64,000 nt of DNA from the NCBI GenBank assembly GCA_006384855.1, contig VCJN01000950.1:1-64000 (forward strand), written 5' to 3'. The stretch comes from Tetraselmis striata. Taxonomy: Eukaryota; Chlorophyta; Chlorodendrophyceae; Chlorodendrales; Chlorodendraceae. The translations under genes were made by a program, and so were the position numbers. Each line of letters opens with the position of its first letter. The first letter of the stretch is position 1. Under the pieces are notes generated by a model. It saw nothing but the letters and a program-made list of their open reading frames with translations, searched no databases and had not been told where the DNA came from. Of the stretch, positions 1 to 11,152 are shown piece after piece.

Positions 1-2
1 CT

Positions 3-1448
3 CCGGACGGCCAGCCCCCATACCCCCGCGAGGACGCCTCACCGGCGAGTATCGGCACGTGCTGCCGGGCTGGGCGTCGACGCCACGTATCCCCGTGGCA
101 GGACCTGGAGCAGCTCAGCAACATTGGCGTGTGGACGCGCGTTACAGCGCTGCTGGACAGCTGGGCGGACGGCTGCCGGCGACCGGAGTTGAACGCGCGC
201 GCGGCGTGTCGCGCCTGGGCGGCCGCCCTGCCGGTGGTGGCGATGGAGACGGTGAGCGACGAGCTGCACTGCAGTGGGGCGATCATGGGCGGGTCGCTCT
301 GCGCGGAAGCGGGGCTGTGCCTCTGCAAGTTGGTACACTTCTCGGAGGGCCTCTCGACCCTTCGCATCGAATCGCTCGAGCTCCCCGCACGCCCGGCGGT
401 GGCGCTCGCCGCCGTGGCGCGCCTGCCGGCCCTCACCAGCCTAGGCCTCAGCCTCTCGCCGGGCCGCGACGATGCGCAGCTGCGTGGGCTCGGCTTCCCG
501 TCCGGTCTCACATCGCTGCGGCTGCACGGCGCGGGCGCGGACGCCCTGGAGGCCGCCGCGCGGCTCCCGCGCCTGGCTGCTCTCGCGGCCTTTGCTTCCC
601 CAGCGTTCTCTGCGGACGGTGGCATCAGCTTGCCCACCATCGCACCGTTGGCCAGCGCTGCCGCGAGCTTGTGCTCCCTGACCGTGGAGTGGTCGCCCTC
701 CTGGGGCGAGGCCTCGTATGACGCCCTGGCGGGGCTGACCAGCCTGGAACACGCCGACCTGCGCGGCTTCTCTCCGCGCGCTCTGCGCGCACTGGGCAGC
801 CTCCCAAGCCTCGCCCGCCTCGAGCTGTCTCTCGACTACGGGGAGCTGGACGATCCGATGGCCGACGAACTAGGCCCACTGACCGTGCCACCCGTGCTCG
901 AGACCCTCGAGCTGGAGGTCATGCACGGCTCCGCGGGGCAGGTCGGCCGCTTGCTGCGGGTGCTGTCGCCGCTGTCACCCGCGCTGCGCGTCGCGGAGCT
1001 GACCAATTGCCAACTCGACGACGCGGCGGCAGCGTCCCTGGGCACGTTCTCGGCGCTGAGGTGCCTGCATTTGGAGGGCTGCGACGCGCCAGAGACGTTG
1101 CTGGCCCGGCTGGCGCCCCTGCGCAGCCTCGCCTTGCTCGAGCTGGGCTCCGTACGCCTGAGCGAAGAGGGGCTTCGCCACCTTGCGAGCGCTCGGCTTC
1201 CGGCTCTCGTCCGACTTGGCGGCCTCACCCTCGACCCGCACCGATGCGACCCCGATTGCCTCGCGTCCGCTGTGTCCGATGCGGTCGACACCCTTCCTTT
1301 GCTCCGCCACCTACAGGTCAGACTGTGCTGCGAGGCGCTTATTGCCGACCCCGATGATCCTCTAACCGCTGCCTTCGCTGAACGCCTTGCAGCGCACACA
1401 GCACGCCGGTACCCGCACGTGCATTTAGAGCTCTCCGCTAGCCCCTGA
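3..1448 (+). CDS. Leucine-rich-repeat protein, 5' end outside or spliced
   Basis: One long GC-rich reading frame ends at TGA 1446-1448 and is open to the left edge, so the true start lies outside the window or in an upstream exon; a good acceptor (GTGGCAG) precedes the codons for DLEQLSNIG near 103. The first ATG inside the frame is only at 243, so an internal start is unlikely. The product is built of irregular leucine-rich repeats of the L-x-x-L-x-L type (for example LTSLGLSL, LETLELEV, LRCLHLEG, LALLELGSV), as in ribonuclease-inhibitor-like or F-box/LRR proteins that act as binding scaffolds. The segment before the repeats (WTRVTALLDSWADG, ACRAWAAALP) could be a degenerate F-box, but I cannot confirm that. 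No signal peptide or membrane segment is visible. The partner and pathway are unknown. Confidence 0.75.
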   Translation, partial: PDGQPPYPREDASPASIGTCCRAGRRRHVSPWQDLEQLSNIGVWTRVTALLDSWADGCRRPELNARAACRAWAAALPVVAMETVSDELHCSGAIMGGSLCAEAGLCLCKLVHFSEGLSTLRIESLELPARPAVALAAVARLPALTSLGLSLSPGRDDAQLRGLGFPSGLTSLRLHGAGADALEAAARLPRLAALAAFASPAFSADGGISLPTIAPLASAAASLCSLTVEWSPSWGEASYDALAGLTSLEHADLRGFSPRALRALGSLPSLARLELSLDYGELDDPMADELGPLTVPPVLETLELEVMHGSAGQVGRLLRVLSPLSPALRVAELTNCQLDDAAAASLGTFSALRCLHLEGCDAPETLLARLAPLRSLALLELGSVRLSEEGLRHLASARLPALVRLGGLTLDPHRCDPDCLASAVSDAVDTLPLLRHLQVRLCCEALIADPDDPLTAAFAERLAAHTARRYPHVHLELSASP

Positions 1449-3377
1449 GCTGCTCTGGATTTCAAGCCAGCTGCGCGCGCATACCCGCGCCGCGTTTATT
1501 GGTTGCTGTATGGGCACGTCTCCGTCCCATAGGACTCCACCTGTACCAATAGTTGTACGCATAGCCAATCGACGTTGTCGAGTTGTACCCCTTGTATCAG
1601 CAGTGTAACAGTAGCCACAATGCATCAGTGGTCCAAATGCGCACCGAAACAATCTAATAAATCAACACTTTTCTCAAAGCACATGTGTACCTGTTCTACT
1701 CGTGCAATGCCACTGTGTGTCGACCTTTCCTAGGTGATTTCAATCGATGTGCACAGGCCGGAAGCCGCAGCCCACCCATCCACCAGCCCCGCCCGCATTC
1801 ATCCTGGCCGTCCATCACATGCCCGTCGGATAGCTGCATGTCTTGACAATAAGGCTCTTGCTTCACGTTGCAGAAAGAGGGCGCCAAGAGCGAGTACGTT
1901 TAGCAGCCAGAGGCCAATTTGCGCATCCTTTGCCTCTTGCGTCTCGTGGAGTCTTATGTAGTGTACAATGTGCCACAATCAGTTTCGAAGTCACGAAGAT
2001 CGTCACATACCCTCTGCTTGTGATTCGGCAGTTCACTCTTAAAACGATGCTGTGGTCTGTTAGCACTCATTACTGATTGCCCCTGCCATTTCCTACATAT
2101 TTCGAATTGATTCCCCATGTGCACACTGGGCGTAGATGACTGCCCCCGCTATGACATGTTACACCATATGAGTATTTGCTGCTCCTCGGTCTGGGTACTG
2201 TGGGCTCTGCTGATGGGGAAGGGGTAGGCGGGGAGGGGCCGTGCGCTGGGGGCGCTCGAGCTGCAAATAGCCTGGTAGCGGGCGGCGACTACGGTAGGGG
2301 GGACTGGCCCGGAGTGTATGAGGTTAAAAGGCACAAGGAATCCCTGGTCAGAGAAATAGGGTAAGGGTTAGGGACGGGAAGGGGGGGGGGGTTACATGCA
2401 GAAAACCCATGGGGGGTTACAAAGTCGAAAAGGATAATACAGAGGAGACGGGTCCTGCGCCCAACAGATGAGGGGCTTGGCCTTCAGAGGGCTACATGCT
2501 ACGTGCAATGCCCCCTCGGGCGCAGCAGACCCTATTTTGATTCGTATGGCCGGGCCGTGAGGCAGCTGGCCGGTGCAGTTGGAAAACTGACATAAATAGG
2601 GCTTTAAGAAATTTCAAATTTTATTTCGAATTCTTTTATGATCATTTGTACCCTAAACCCTGTAGGAGAGTGATGGGTGGGAACGCATGTTGTCCCGTGG
2701 CCCCCTTCCTCCCCTCATGTCCGCTATCTCGTGCCAACGGCTAACCCATCCACCCTGAGATATCATCAAGCGTTGCATCCGATCGCAAGGTTTCATCAGG
2801 GCGGCACGATGCGCCCAGCCAGCGAGCTAGTCTGCGAGGGGTTAGTGATGTTGATGTTGCAAATGCTACAGAGTGAGTATCTACAGGGAGGAACATGTGA
2901 GACAGCGGAGACATCGACGACCGAGCGGAAACTGGTCTCCCGCGCAGCTGGTGGAACGCCCCAACTACCAATTGCAGCACACCCGCAGCCATTTTGCAAA
3001 ACTGTTTTACATTGGGGAGGGGGGGGGGGGGGGGGGGGGGGCAGATTTTGTCATGAACGTTTGGCATGGCGGCACCACGTAATCATCCGGCGGGGGCAAA
3101 GCCCCAATGATCCACAACGTTTCTCTTTGTAGCGAGCTGAGTTTGCACGACAGATACAATCAGCAGATACAATAAGCAGAATGCAAGTAACGCAATACAA
3201 AATTGAAAGCGGTGGCGAGGGGGGGCTGTCGGCAACGTCCCACTGAGCAGGTTCTATGGTGTGCTCTGGAGACCCTGAGAAAGCAGTAGCTAATAACCGG
3301 CAAAACATTATGGTACATCCCACAGGTCATGCGTATCCCGCGTCCTAACCTCATTCCTCTAGGTGCCTGCTAATACG
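1449..3377. other. Intergenic region without recognised gene
   Basis: The stretch mixes AT-rich and G-rich sequence. It holds short CCCTAA-like words (near 2360 and 2650), two poly-G runs (about 2381 and 3010-3041) and no frame with convincing protein composition. A TGTAA word near 1607, about 160 bases after the LRR stop, could be part of its polyadenylation signal, as in other green algae. Confidence 0.5.
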
Positions 3378-3630
3378 GTGCATCCCTTGTCCGCTCGGTA
3401 GAGCGGTCGTCTCGTATGTGAGAGACCCGGGTTCGATTCCTGGCCGATGTATTTCGGCAACATCGTCCCGGCGTGTCCCGGGTTTACGCGGTTGATGCAT
3501 TAGCCCTTCGGGGTTCGAATGAGGTAATGGTCTATGGGCTATGCCAGGCCTACACTACGACTGCAGTTGGGGCACGAGGTCAAGTGCTGGGGCGGCTTCG
3601 GCCGATGTCCCGGGGCGAACTTTACTTTTA
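3378..3630 (+). repeat. tRNA-derived SINE-like repeat, copy 1
   Basis: The first 75 bases look like a tRNA head: an A-box-like TCCGCTCGGTAGAGCGG, a stem-loop around CTCGTATGTGAG and a B box GGGTTCGATTCCTG. The anticodon loop does not fold as a proper 7-nt loop, so a working tRNA is unlikely. The body continues with CCGGCGTGTCCCGGGTTTA and ends in GCGAACTTTACTTTTA. Related sequence occurs on the minus strand at 44640-44915 (head plus body) and 43285-43470 (3' part), which is the pattern of a dispersed SINE family transcribed by RNA polymerase III. Confidence 0.6.
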
Positions 3631-4435
3631 GGGGAAAAAGTGAGGGGGGCGGGGGGTAGGCTGCTGGCGTCGTCGTCAGGTGATGTTCACTATACCGCAC
3701 AGGCTGCTCATCTATGAACTAGCCTCCAGGCGCTCAGCTCTGCGCGGTGCAGCTGGGCGAGTCTTCGCTGTGGCACTGTAGCAGCGACCCTGTGGTGAAC
3801 CCCATTCTGCTGCTCAGGCTCGAGAGGGTCATGCAAGGCGCGACCATATTAGAAAGGGTGTGAACAGAGGGATGAGAGGGATTTCTCATCTGAGAGGACT
3901 GCGGCACGAGGTGCGGGCAGGAAGCCATGTTGCACTCACATTGGCGCTGCAATGGAGCATGTGGCAATAGGAATGGAAGAGGCGGCGGGGAGTGGGAGGT
4001 GGGGGGGGGGGGGGGGGGGATCTCACACCCCCATCCTTTGGGCATCACTGTTTCCTGCCCTGCCCTGCGTGAAGAGTGCCGCATGTGACTGACCGTGTGT
4101 GTGTGTGTGTGTACGCATTGCCCCACTGCTGCTGCCCACAATGTGATGTGCGAGTAGAAGCTAGCCAAACCGCCAGCAGGTGCGACTATCCCGCTTGTAC
4201 TCGGCGAGCAGTTTGCACCTGGCTGAATAGGCGAACCCCCAATTCCAGACGAGGCGGAGGAGGGGCGGAGGGGGGGGGGGGGGGGGGGATTCCCAGGCTG
4301 CCCTGTGCACGGCCAATGATGGTAGCGCTCACGGGGCATGAGTGGTTCGGTGGCAGAGCTTAGTGTTACAGTGCGCTAGGCAGAAGGTGACACGGGAATC
4401 AATGGGGGGTGAGGGGAGGAGAAGGGGGGACTAGG
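3631..4435. other. Intergenic, homopolymer-rich
   Basis: The stretch contains poly-G runs near 4003-4019 and 4269-4288 and a short GT repeat at 4095-4112. A 201-codon minus-strand frame spans it but is mostly proline, histidine and serine from low-complexity DNA, so no gene is called. Confidence 0.5.
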
Positions 4436-5213
4436 CTAGATGTATCCGAGGAACGCGCAGGTGACGGCCAGCAGCGAGATGACGAGGATGATGTTGAAGA
4501 AATAGTTGCTCCCCATCGGCTGCGGCAAGGGGGGAGGGGAGGAGTCGCATTTGGACGTCAGGCACAAGAAAGAAATGGGATCTCGGACGAGCTGGCCTGC
4601 TTTGCCTGGAGTTTATTCTGGTACGATAAAGAGTGTTGGGGGGCGGGGGGGGAGGGGGGGGGGGGGGGGGCACCTTGTTGGGGCTCCCACCCAGGCCATA
4701 GTACTCTGCGCGCAGCTTTGCCTTCTGTTCCTGTCAATACCGGGGAGTACATGGATGTCAGCATGGTGAGGTTGGCATAGTGTGTGCAGGTGCGTGCATT
4801 TCGATGTGGGTAAGGATGTGCATATGGATGTATCAAGCCGGGGGGGGTGGGGGGGGGGGGGGGGGGGTACCTCGGACATCGACGACCGATTTGGGCTGCC
4901 GAAGCCCGCCTACAACCAATCGGCAGCACACAGCCGTCAGGGTCGACACGAGATGGGGGACATAAGTTGAACGCGGGGAGATTGGGGTGAGGAAATGTAG
5001 CAGCGAGCTTATGCAGGTGGGCCGGAGGGGGGGGGCGCACGTCCTCCTGCTCGTCGGCGTAGATGGTTTTGGGTTTCTCCTCCTTGTCCTCCCCCTCCGC
5101 GCGCACTGTCATCCGGCTCGCCCTACGCCGACGACACGGGCGTTCCAGGTCAGCGGAGCACCGTGTATTCATCAATGCGTACTACCAGGTCGTGAAACTA
5201 AGCCGGGGGGGGG

Positions 5214-5244
<31 letters not shown>

Positions 5245-5371
5245 CTCACCGGGAGGGCGGGCGGGCGGCGAGCGGCATCGGCACGGCGAGGCGGGCCGCA
5301 TGGGGGCGGATCGCTGGCCGAGAGACACCGCTCCCGAACAGGCCGACCGGCGACATGCACATGGCGCTCAT
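4436..5371 (-). CDS. Small plastid-targeted single-pass membrane protein (127 aa)
   Basis: Five exons on the minus strand join in frame: 5371-5250, 5122-5041, 4909-4871, 4730-4674 and 4519-4436 (384 nt including stop). All four introns have GT-AG borders, and each starts with GT followed within a few bases by a long C run. Residues 1-50 are a typical chloroplast transit peptide (MSAMCMSPVGLFGSG, rich in S, A, R and P), with a likely cleavage context at SRMTVRAEGE. The mature part is acidic (EGEDKEEKPKTIYADEQED), then has EQKAKLRAEYYGLGGSPNK, and ends with one hydrophobic helix (about residues 105-125) and a very short tail. A thylakoid or envelope tail-anchored topology is inferred. The motif YYGLGGSPNKPMGSNYF looks conserved, but I cannot assign a named family. 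The start is the first ATG before the transit peptide. Confidence 0.8.
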
Positions 5372-5998
5372 GGTAGCTAGTAGGCGGTGCTAGAGGTTCA
5401 CTGAGTGGGCTTGAGTGACTGGCGGGACGGCTGTGGTCATGTAGCGAAGGGAATGGCGAATCGCGATCGTAAATACCTGAGACGCTGGTCGAAGGAATAT
5501 AATATATCTGCAGCCCCGAAGCACAGCAGGTGGGTTGGCGCAGGCAGCACCGGAAGGATTCCTCGGGGGCATAGGGCAACCGCGGATAAGCATTTCCGGT
5601 GTACGTTATACAGAATTCAACTATTGAAATCGGGTTACAGCGCAGCAGCACACTCGGCTCTTGTGGCGGCAGTTCTTGCTCGCAGCGAGCGCCACGACAC
5701 AACCCTTCACAGCATCTGGGCAGTATTTAAGATTTTGGCAGCAACTCCTACATCGTGGCGCCTCAATTGCCTTGAAACGACGACAGCCTGCCGCTGACTG
5801 TAGATCGCTACACCACGTCAGGGAATCGACGCCGCGATGATATGCTGATCAACTCGTGATGCACAAGTCGCCGAAACCAGCGAAACTTGGCATGCAGACC
5901 TGTTGCATTTCGCATGTTCAGGTCAACAAGGCTCCCCTTTGTGCCAAGGACAGCCTGCGTCTGCCACCCCGTTCAGCATCTAGACCCTTTCCTTCCCG
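5372..5998. other. Intergenic between divergent plastid-protein genes
   Basis: This 630-base spacer separates the minus-strand plastid membrane protein gene from the plus-strand FKBP19 gene, so it probably holds both promoters. No TATA box or repeat stands out. Confidence 0.45.
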
Positions 5999-7831
5999 AT
6001 GGCGATATACGCCGCACCTCTTGCCGCCGCGCGCGCCGCCGCTCTCACGCCGCGACGCGTCGTCGGCAGCGCGCAGCAGCGTGGCGCCCAGCCACTCCGC
6101 AGCGGCAGGTGCGCCCAGCCTATCAACCCTATGGCGCGGATCGACCGCCCCCTCCCCCACCCCCGACCCTTTTCCGTGGACTGCCGCCACCGATCACTCC
6201 ACTGCGGCTACATGTATGCGCTGCAGCTGAGTTCCTCGTGACTGTCGTCGATTGCCAGGGGTTGCCGCCCAGTCGCGGATTCTGGAGCGGGTGCCGGTGG
6301 CGTTGACACAGCACCTGCGACGGCACTTCAAGGGGGCCGCCGGGCTGCGCTGCTGGCGTCTGCGGCGCTCGTGCTCGCGCCCGCCGACGCCGCACGTGCC
6401 ATCGGGTACGACACGACTCATGCCACACTTGTGTCACCAATTCCCCATACTGGTCCCCACGTAGTCTCTTCCCTATGTAGCCCTGCGCATCTCCCCTGCT
6501 TGTCCGCCATGGCACTGAGTGCGAAGGCAGCCACACTGCGCCCCAAATATGCGGACTCCCCTCCTCCCCAAGTGAGCTATGCCCTGAAAAAGAAGCGGAA
6601 ATTCCTTTTTGCACATGGGAACCTCTGACCTCGGGCGTGTATGGGCTCTGCGCTTGGCGACTGATGCTTATTCAGCAAGGCCAAACTGGGGTCGGTGCTG
6701 AACCCACAGTGCCGCCGCATCGACTCAGGTTCAAGAAGGAGCTGAAGAAGAAAAAGATTCCGGCAGAGGACTACACCCCGTTGGACGATCAGCTCAGAAT
6801 TTACGAGCTGGTTCAGGGCTCCGGCGAACCAATCAAGGCGTCTGATGTGGTGACGGTCAGCCCCCCCCCCCCCCCCCCTTCCCCTCTCTTACCCGCCTGC
6901 TCAAGCAATCTCACAGAATCACTGTGCGATGAGGCTCATCGCTGGCGGCTTCGTTACCTGCAGGTACACTATGATTGCTACTTCCGTGGCATCGACGTCG
7001 TGTCCAGCCGCTCCGCCCGACTGCTAGGCGGGAACCGCACCATCGCAGAGGTGTGCGCTCCGGGAGACAGCCTCCGCCTCCACTGCCCACGTCATCTGCA
7101 CCGTGCTGGCGGCAGGGCCTGCTCCTGCCGGCAGGGGCTGCCCAGCTGAGAGTGCGTCCTGCGAACCCACGCCGCACAGCATAGCGCTTACGTGCCGCGA
7201 TCCCACGCTGCCCAGCCGATTGATGTGGTGGCAGGCGGCAGCTTGCCCCGGGTCTCCAACAAGGCGACGTTCGACGAGCGCGCGGGCGGGCTCTTCACCG
7301 CGGGAGGCGGGCCCAAGCCGCCCCCAGCGCTGACCAATGCGGTCCTGGGGATGAAGGTCGGGGGAAAGGTGACAGCCGCTGCGTTAACACCGACTGCGGC
7401 CGTCGCGCTCACTTGCCGCGCTCGCTACAGGCTTAGCGCTCACCATTTGTTGGTCCCAGTTGCATGGAAGGGTAGAGACCGGCGGTGTGGATGCGTCACA
7501 GCATGTTAATCACGTCCCGCGTCGTCCTGCGCCAGTGCCTCCACACGCATGACGGCTAGGGATGAGTTTTTTTTTTTTTTGCGGGGGGGGGGGGGGGGGG
7601 AGAGAGGGGGGGAAGGCGGTCACTGCAGCGCTTCTTTCAGCAACTGCCTTTGAGTACATGCCAGTATTGTGAGCCCCCCCCCCCCCCCCCCCCCCCCCCC
7701 TTCTGCCTGCGCAGCGCTCCATCCTGGTCCCGGCGGAGCTTGCGTACGGTGCCAAGGGCGAGCTTGAGATCCCGCCTAACACTGACATTGAGCTGCAGGT
7801 GGAGGTGCTGGAGAAGAAGTCCTCCAAGTGA
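5999..7831 (+). CDS. FKBP19: FKBP19-type peptidyl-prolyl isomerase, thylakoid lumen
   Basis: Six exons join in frame: 5999-6108, 6259-6405, 6729-6855, 6964-7050, 7216-7368 and 7715-7831 (246 aa). FKBPs catalyse cis-trans isomerisation of peptidyl-proline bonds. Exon 1 gives a stromal transit peptide (MAIYAAPLAAARAAALTPRR). Exon 2 adds a twin-arginine lumen signal: RR at 64-65, a hydrophobic stretch, and an alanine-rich cleavage site near 79-84 (ADAARA). Residues 87-128 contain FKKELKKKKIPAEDY. The FKBP domain (129-246) shows VHYDCYFRGIDVVSSRSARL, LLGGNRTIAEP, GLFTAGGGPKPPPAL and GMKVGGKRSILVPAELAYG, matching plant FKBP19 as I remember it. Intron 3 begins GTCAG plus a C run, and intron 5 ends with a C run before its acceptor. 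Family assignment is confident; the precise lumenal role is unknown. Confidence 0.9.
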
Positions 7832-8288
7832 GGCGGGCCGGCATCTGTTATTGCCCGCTATAGTGCCCAAATTTTGACAGACCCGCTTTTTAAAGCAATC
7901 CATTAGCGCAGGAGTGTTGGACCCCCCTCTCTACCCCTAACCATCCAACCCTAAAACCTAAACCTACGTGGACGTTATTCTCCTGTCTTGCACCTCGCCC
8001 CTGCGCTCCCCCCCCCCCCCCCCCCTCCGCCTGCATGGAGCCTCCAGACCGCCATTGCCCCCCGGAGAGGCACCCTCGTGTGGCCGCAGATGTTCAATAT
8101 TTCGCTGCTTCACCGGTATAACAAGGAGGGGGGTTGGGGGGGGCGGGGGGGGGGGGGGGGCAACATCCCCGCGACCTCCGGAACCCATTATTTTAAATAC
8201 ATAAAACTCTGTGGAGGAAAACAACAAATCGTCTATTATTCATCGGCACCGATCGGGTTGCTCCCTATCATGTGGCCTGGTGAGGCAG
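7832..8288. other. Spacer between convergent 3' ends
   Basis: This is the region between the FKBP19 stop and the stop of the BTB gene on the other strand. It holds a C run near 8011-8024 and a G run near 8131-8160. No gene is seen. Confidence 0.5.
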
Positions 8289-9927
8289 CTATCGGAAAGC
8301 GGACGAGCGCCGCGCAGATTTGGCACGCGCCACCGCCGCTGCCGAGCCGGGCCGCGCAGGAGCGGCACAGCGGCTGGCGGCCGCCGTCCTGGGGCGCGGC
8401 TGGTGACTCTTGGGCACTGGGCCCACGCGCTGCGCCGCCAGGTGCTCCATCAGCGCCAGCATGCGGTCGGCCTGCGGTTGTGCAGGGGAGTGGGGGTGAG
8501 AGGCAGCCGGAAAGAGACTGCACAGGCGACGGAAATGCTCCACATCATACGTTCATCTTGAAGAGCATGACTTCACCATGATGCAGTTGAGATGTTGCGG
8601 ATACGGGTGCCGATTTACCTGTAAAAACCCGAATATTTGCTCCCAGAAGGGCTGTGCCGGCGGATTGTTCTTGTAGAAAGTGAGATATTCGCGGAGCTGT
8701 TATTATTAATAATATTTTGTAATGAGTTAGACGGTACAGGACGGTATACCGTTCCAGTACGCACAGAGGCCGCATGAATAAGCAATCATAAGCAACGCCG
8801 GCAGCATCGCAGAACCGTGCGGGCAAGCCTACGTGGGATGATTATAGCGTGCACACAGCGCCTAGAATAAACCCGTGGCGACAAATAGAGTGCTAAGGAG
8901 AATCGGATCTGCGGAATGCACATATCATTATTGATGAGCAGCAGTTCTGGTGATCGCCTGACAGGGGGTAGTACATTAATACATTCTGCTGCTGCTGCTG
9001 CCGGTATATACATACGGTAGTCGCTATACGCCGGTAGTATAGCGTCCATTGATGTAGTGGTAGTACATTAATACATTCTGCTGCTGCTGCAGCCGGTATA
9101 TACATACGGTAGTTGCTATACGCCGGTAGTATAGCGTCCATTAATGTAGTGGTAGTACATTAATACATTCTGCGGGCATATACCTACGGTAGTCGCTATT
9201 TGCCGGTAGGGCAGGGCAGGTTCCTAAAATTATTCTCGATGGCGGGTGCCCATACTAAAACGCAAAAGGGCACGGCGGGTTCTTAAAAGACTTGTTCTTG
9301 TAAGTGCGTCGGCACCTGGAGAAAAGGGAACCCTTGTATTATTTGTAGGACGGCCGCTCAGATGGGAACAAACCCTCTGCAGACATCATGTGGCTTACGC
9401 GCATCGATGCAGTGTATTGCAGGCATCGAAACGGCACAGCACGGCTTTAAAGAGCGTGGTACCTTTGCACAAATCTAAAGTTGTGATAGGTCACAATGCA
9501 AATACAGACGATGCAATGGGTGAGTAAGAGTGCCGACTGATCTTCAATAAAAACCTCTATCACAGTACAACCGAAATGGAATTAGATGCGACCTGAAAGA
9601 ATATTTGATATTGTTCGGCTACGCTGCTTACCAGATTTGACTCCTGGCAGTTGGGGCCGGCTCTTATCGGCAGTACTCTTATCACCGTGTCAGCACCCCT
9701 AGTCGATAAGTAAAGTCGATGCAGTTATAGGATTAATTTGTTGCGGAACTGATGGATTGATGGATTGATTAATGTGGTATTGATTAGCAATGCTGTGCTT
9801 CTGAAAGGTATCACTGTGCATCCAAGTTGCGGTATTGCAGCACTGTCACCCACGTGCACCTGATGAGTGGGGGAATCTGGTGGGCATGGAGGTCAGCAGG
9901 TGATGATACTAACTTCAGTGGAAGGGT

Positions 9928-9970
<43 letters not shown>

Positions 9971-11108
9971 GTGTGTGTGTGCGTGTGTGTGTCTGGGGGG
10001 GGGGGGGGGGGGAGGGGGGGGGGGGCGCACGTCGTCCTGGCGTATGAGCTCCTGGAAGAGCGCCGCCTGCAGCGCTGGCTTGACGCGCGAGCTACTATTA
10101 TTGTCCGTAACGGCTCGAATGGAAGCGGTGTAGCGTCCCGCCCCCAGGGAAGCTAGGAAGCTGCGCTGCTCCGGGGGGGGCTCCTCGCCGCCGCTGTCGT
10201 CAGCCTCGCCGCCGCCGCCGCCGGCGTTCGGCTCCGCTGGCCGAGTGGCCAGCTGGAACGGCCCTTCGTCACCGCTGAGCTCGTCCACACTGTCGCTGTC
10301 GCTGGTGGTGCCGTCGGGGTACGCCCCGGTCATACTCGGCGCGTCGTTCGGAGCGCCTGCCTCGCCGCCGCTGCTTTCGTCGCCCGTGGAGCCTCCCTCG
10401 CGGAGTGCCTTGCCTTGGACGGACTGCGAGCCAGAGACGGTTGCCGCTAGCTCCTTCCCGCCGCGCCTCGACTTCGCAGTCGACGGCCTGGATGCCCGTC
10501 GCGGAGACGGCGGCGCTCGCTCCTCCGCCTCCGGCTCCTCCCCCTCCTCGTCGTCCTCGTCTTCGTCCTCGCCGAGCCCTGACGAGAAGCCACGCGAAGG
10601 CTGCTGATGCAGCTGGTCCTGCCCGTCTTCCCAAGGTATCACAATTAGCTCCTCGAACAAGGATAGCAGCCGCAGCACGTGGTCGTGCTCCGCCGGCGTG
10701 CGGCCCGTCGCGGCGGCCTCGCTGTCGATCTGCGCGACCAACCAGAAATCCGCGTCAAAGTGGCCCTATAGAGTTCCTGCAAGCTACCGCAAGCAACAGT
10801 AGCCGGGCTTCGGGGCGGCCGTCTGGATGTCGTCGGAATGTGGCTCGGCATGGCGCTACTAACGCACCCGCAAATTTCTGCCAGCCCCATGTGACCGTAA
10901 GCTGTCATTGGTTCAGGGTGGCAATTTTCATACGTTTGCGTTTTCTTGTATGATGGCGTCACTTGGCTTTACTGTGCGCCTGCGTTAAGACCGCACTTTC
11001 ATAAATTATAATCCCTGTCTCTGACAATCACTCGGAAAGATAAGGATGCCTATGACGGATAGGCATCCATCGCGATATGGTCCACCCGATATACTCATGC
11101 TCCGGGGG

Positions 11109-11152
<44 letters not shown>

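Noticed and set aside
3378-3455. Functional tRNA gene
   Set aside because: The A and B boxes are good but the anticodon arm does not give a 7-nt loop and related bodies recur elsewhere, so a SINE head fits better.
3734-4339. 201-codon minus-strand ORF
   Set aside because: Poly-proline and poly-histidine content comes from poly-G and GT-repeat DNA; no domain, no splice logic.
8968-9205. CRISPR-like array
   Set aside because: Units are contiguous tandem repeats without distinct spacers in a eukaryotic intron.
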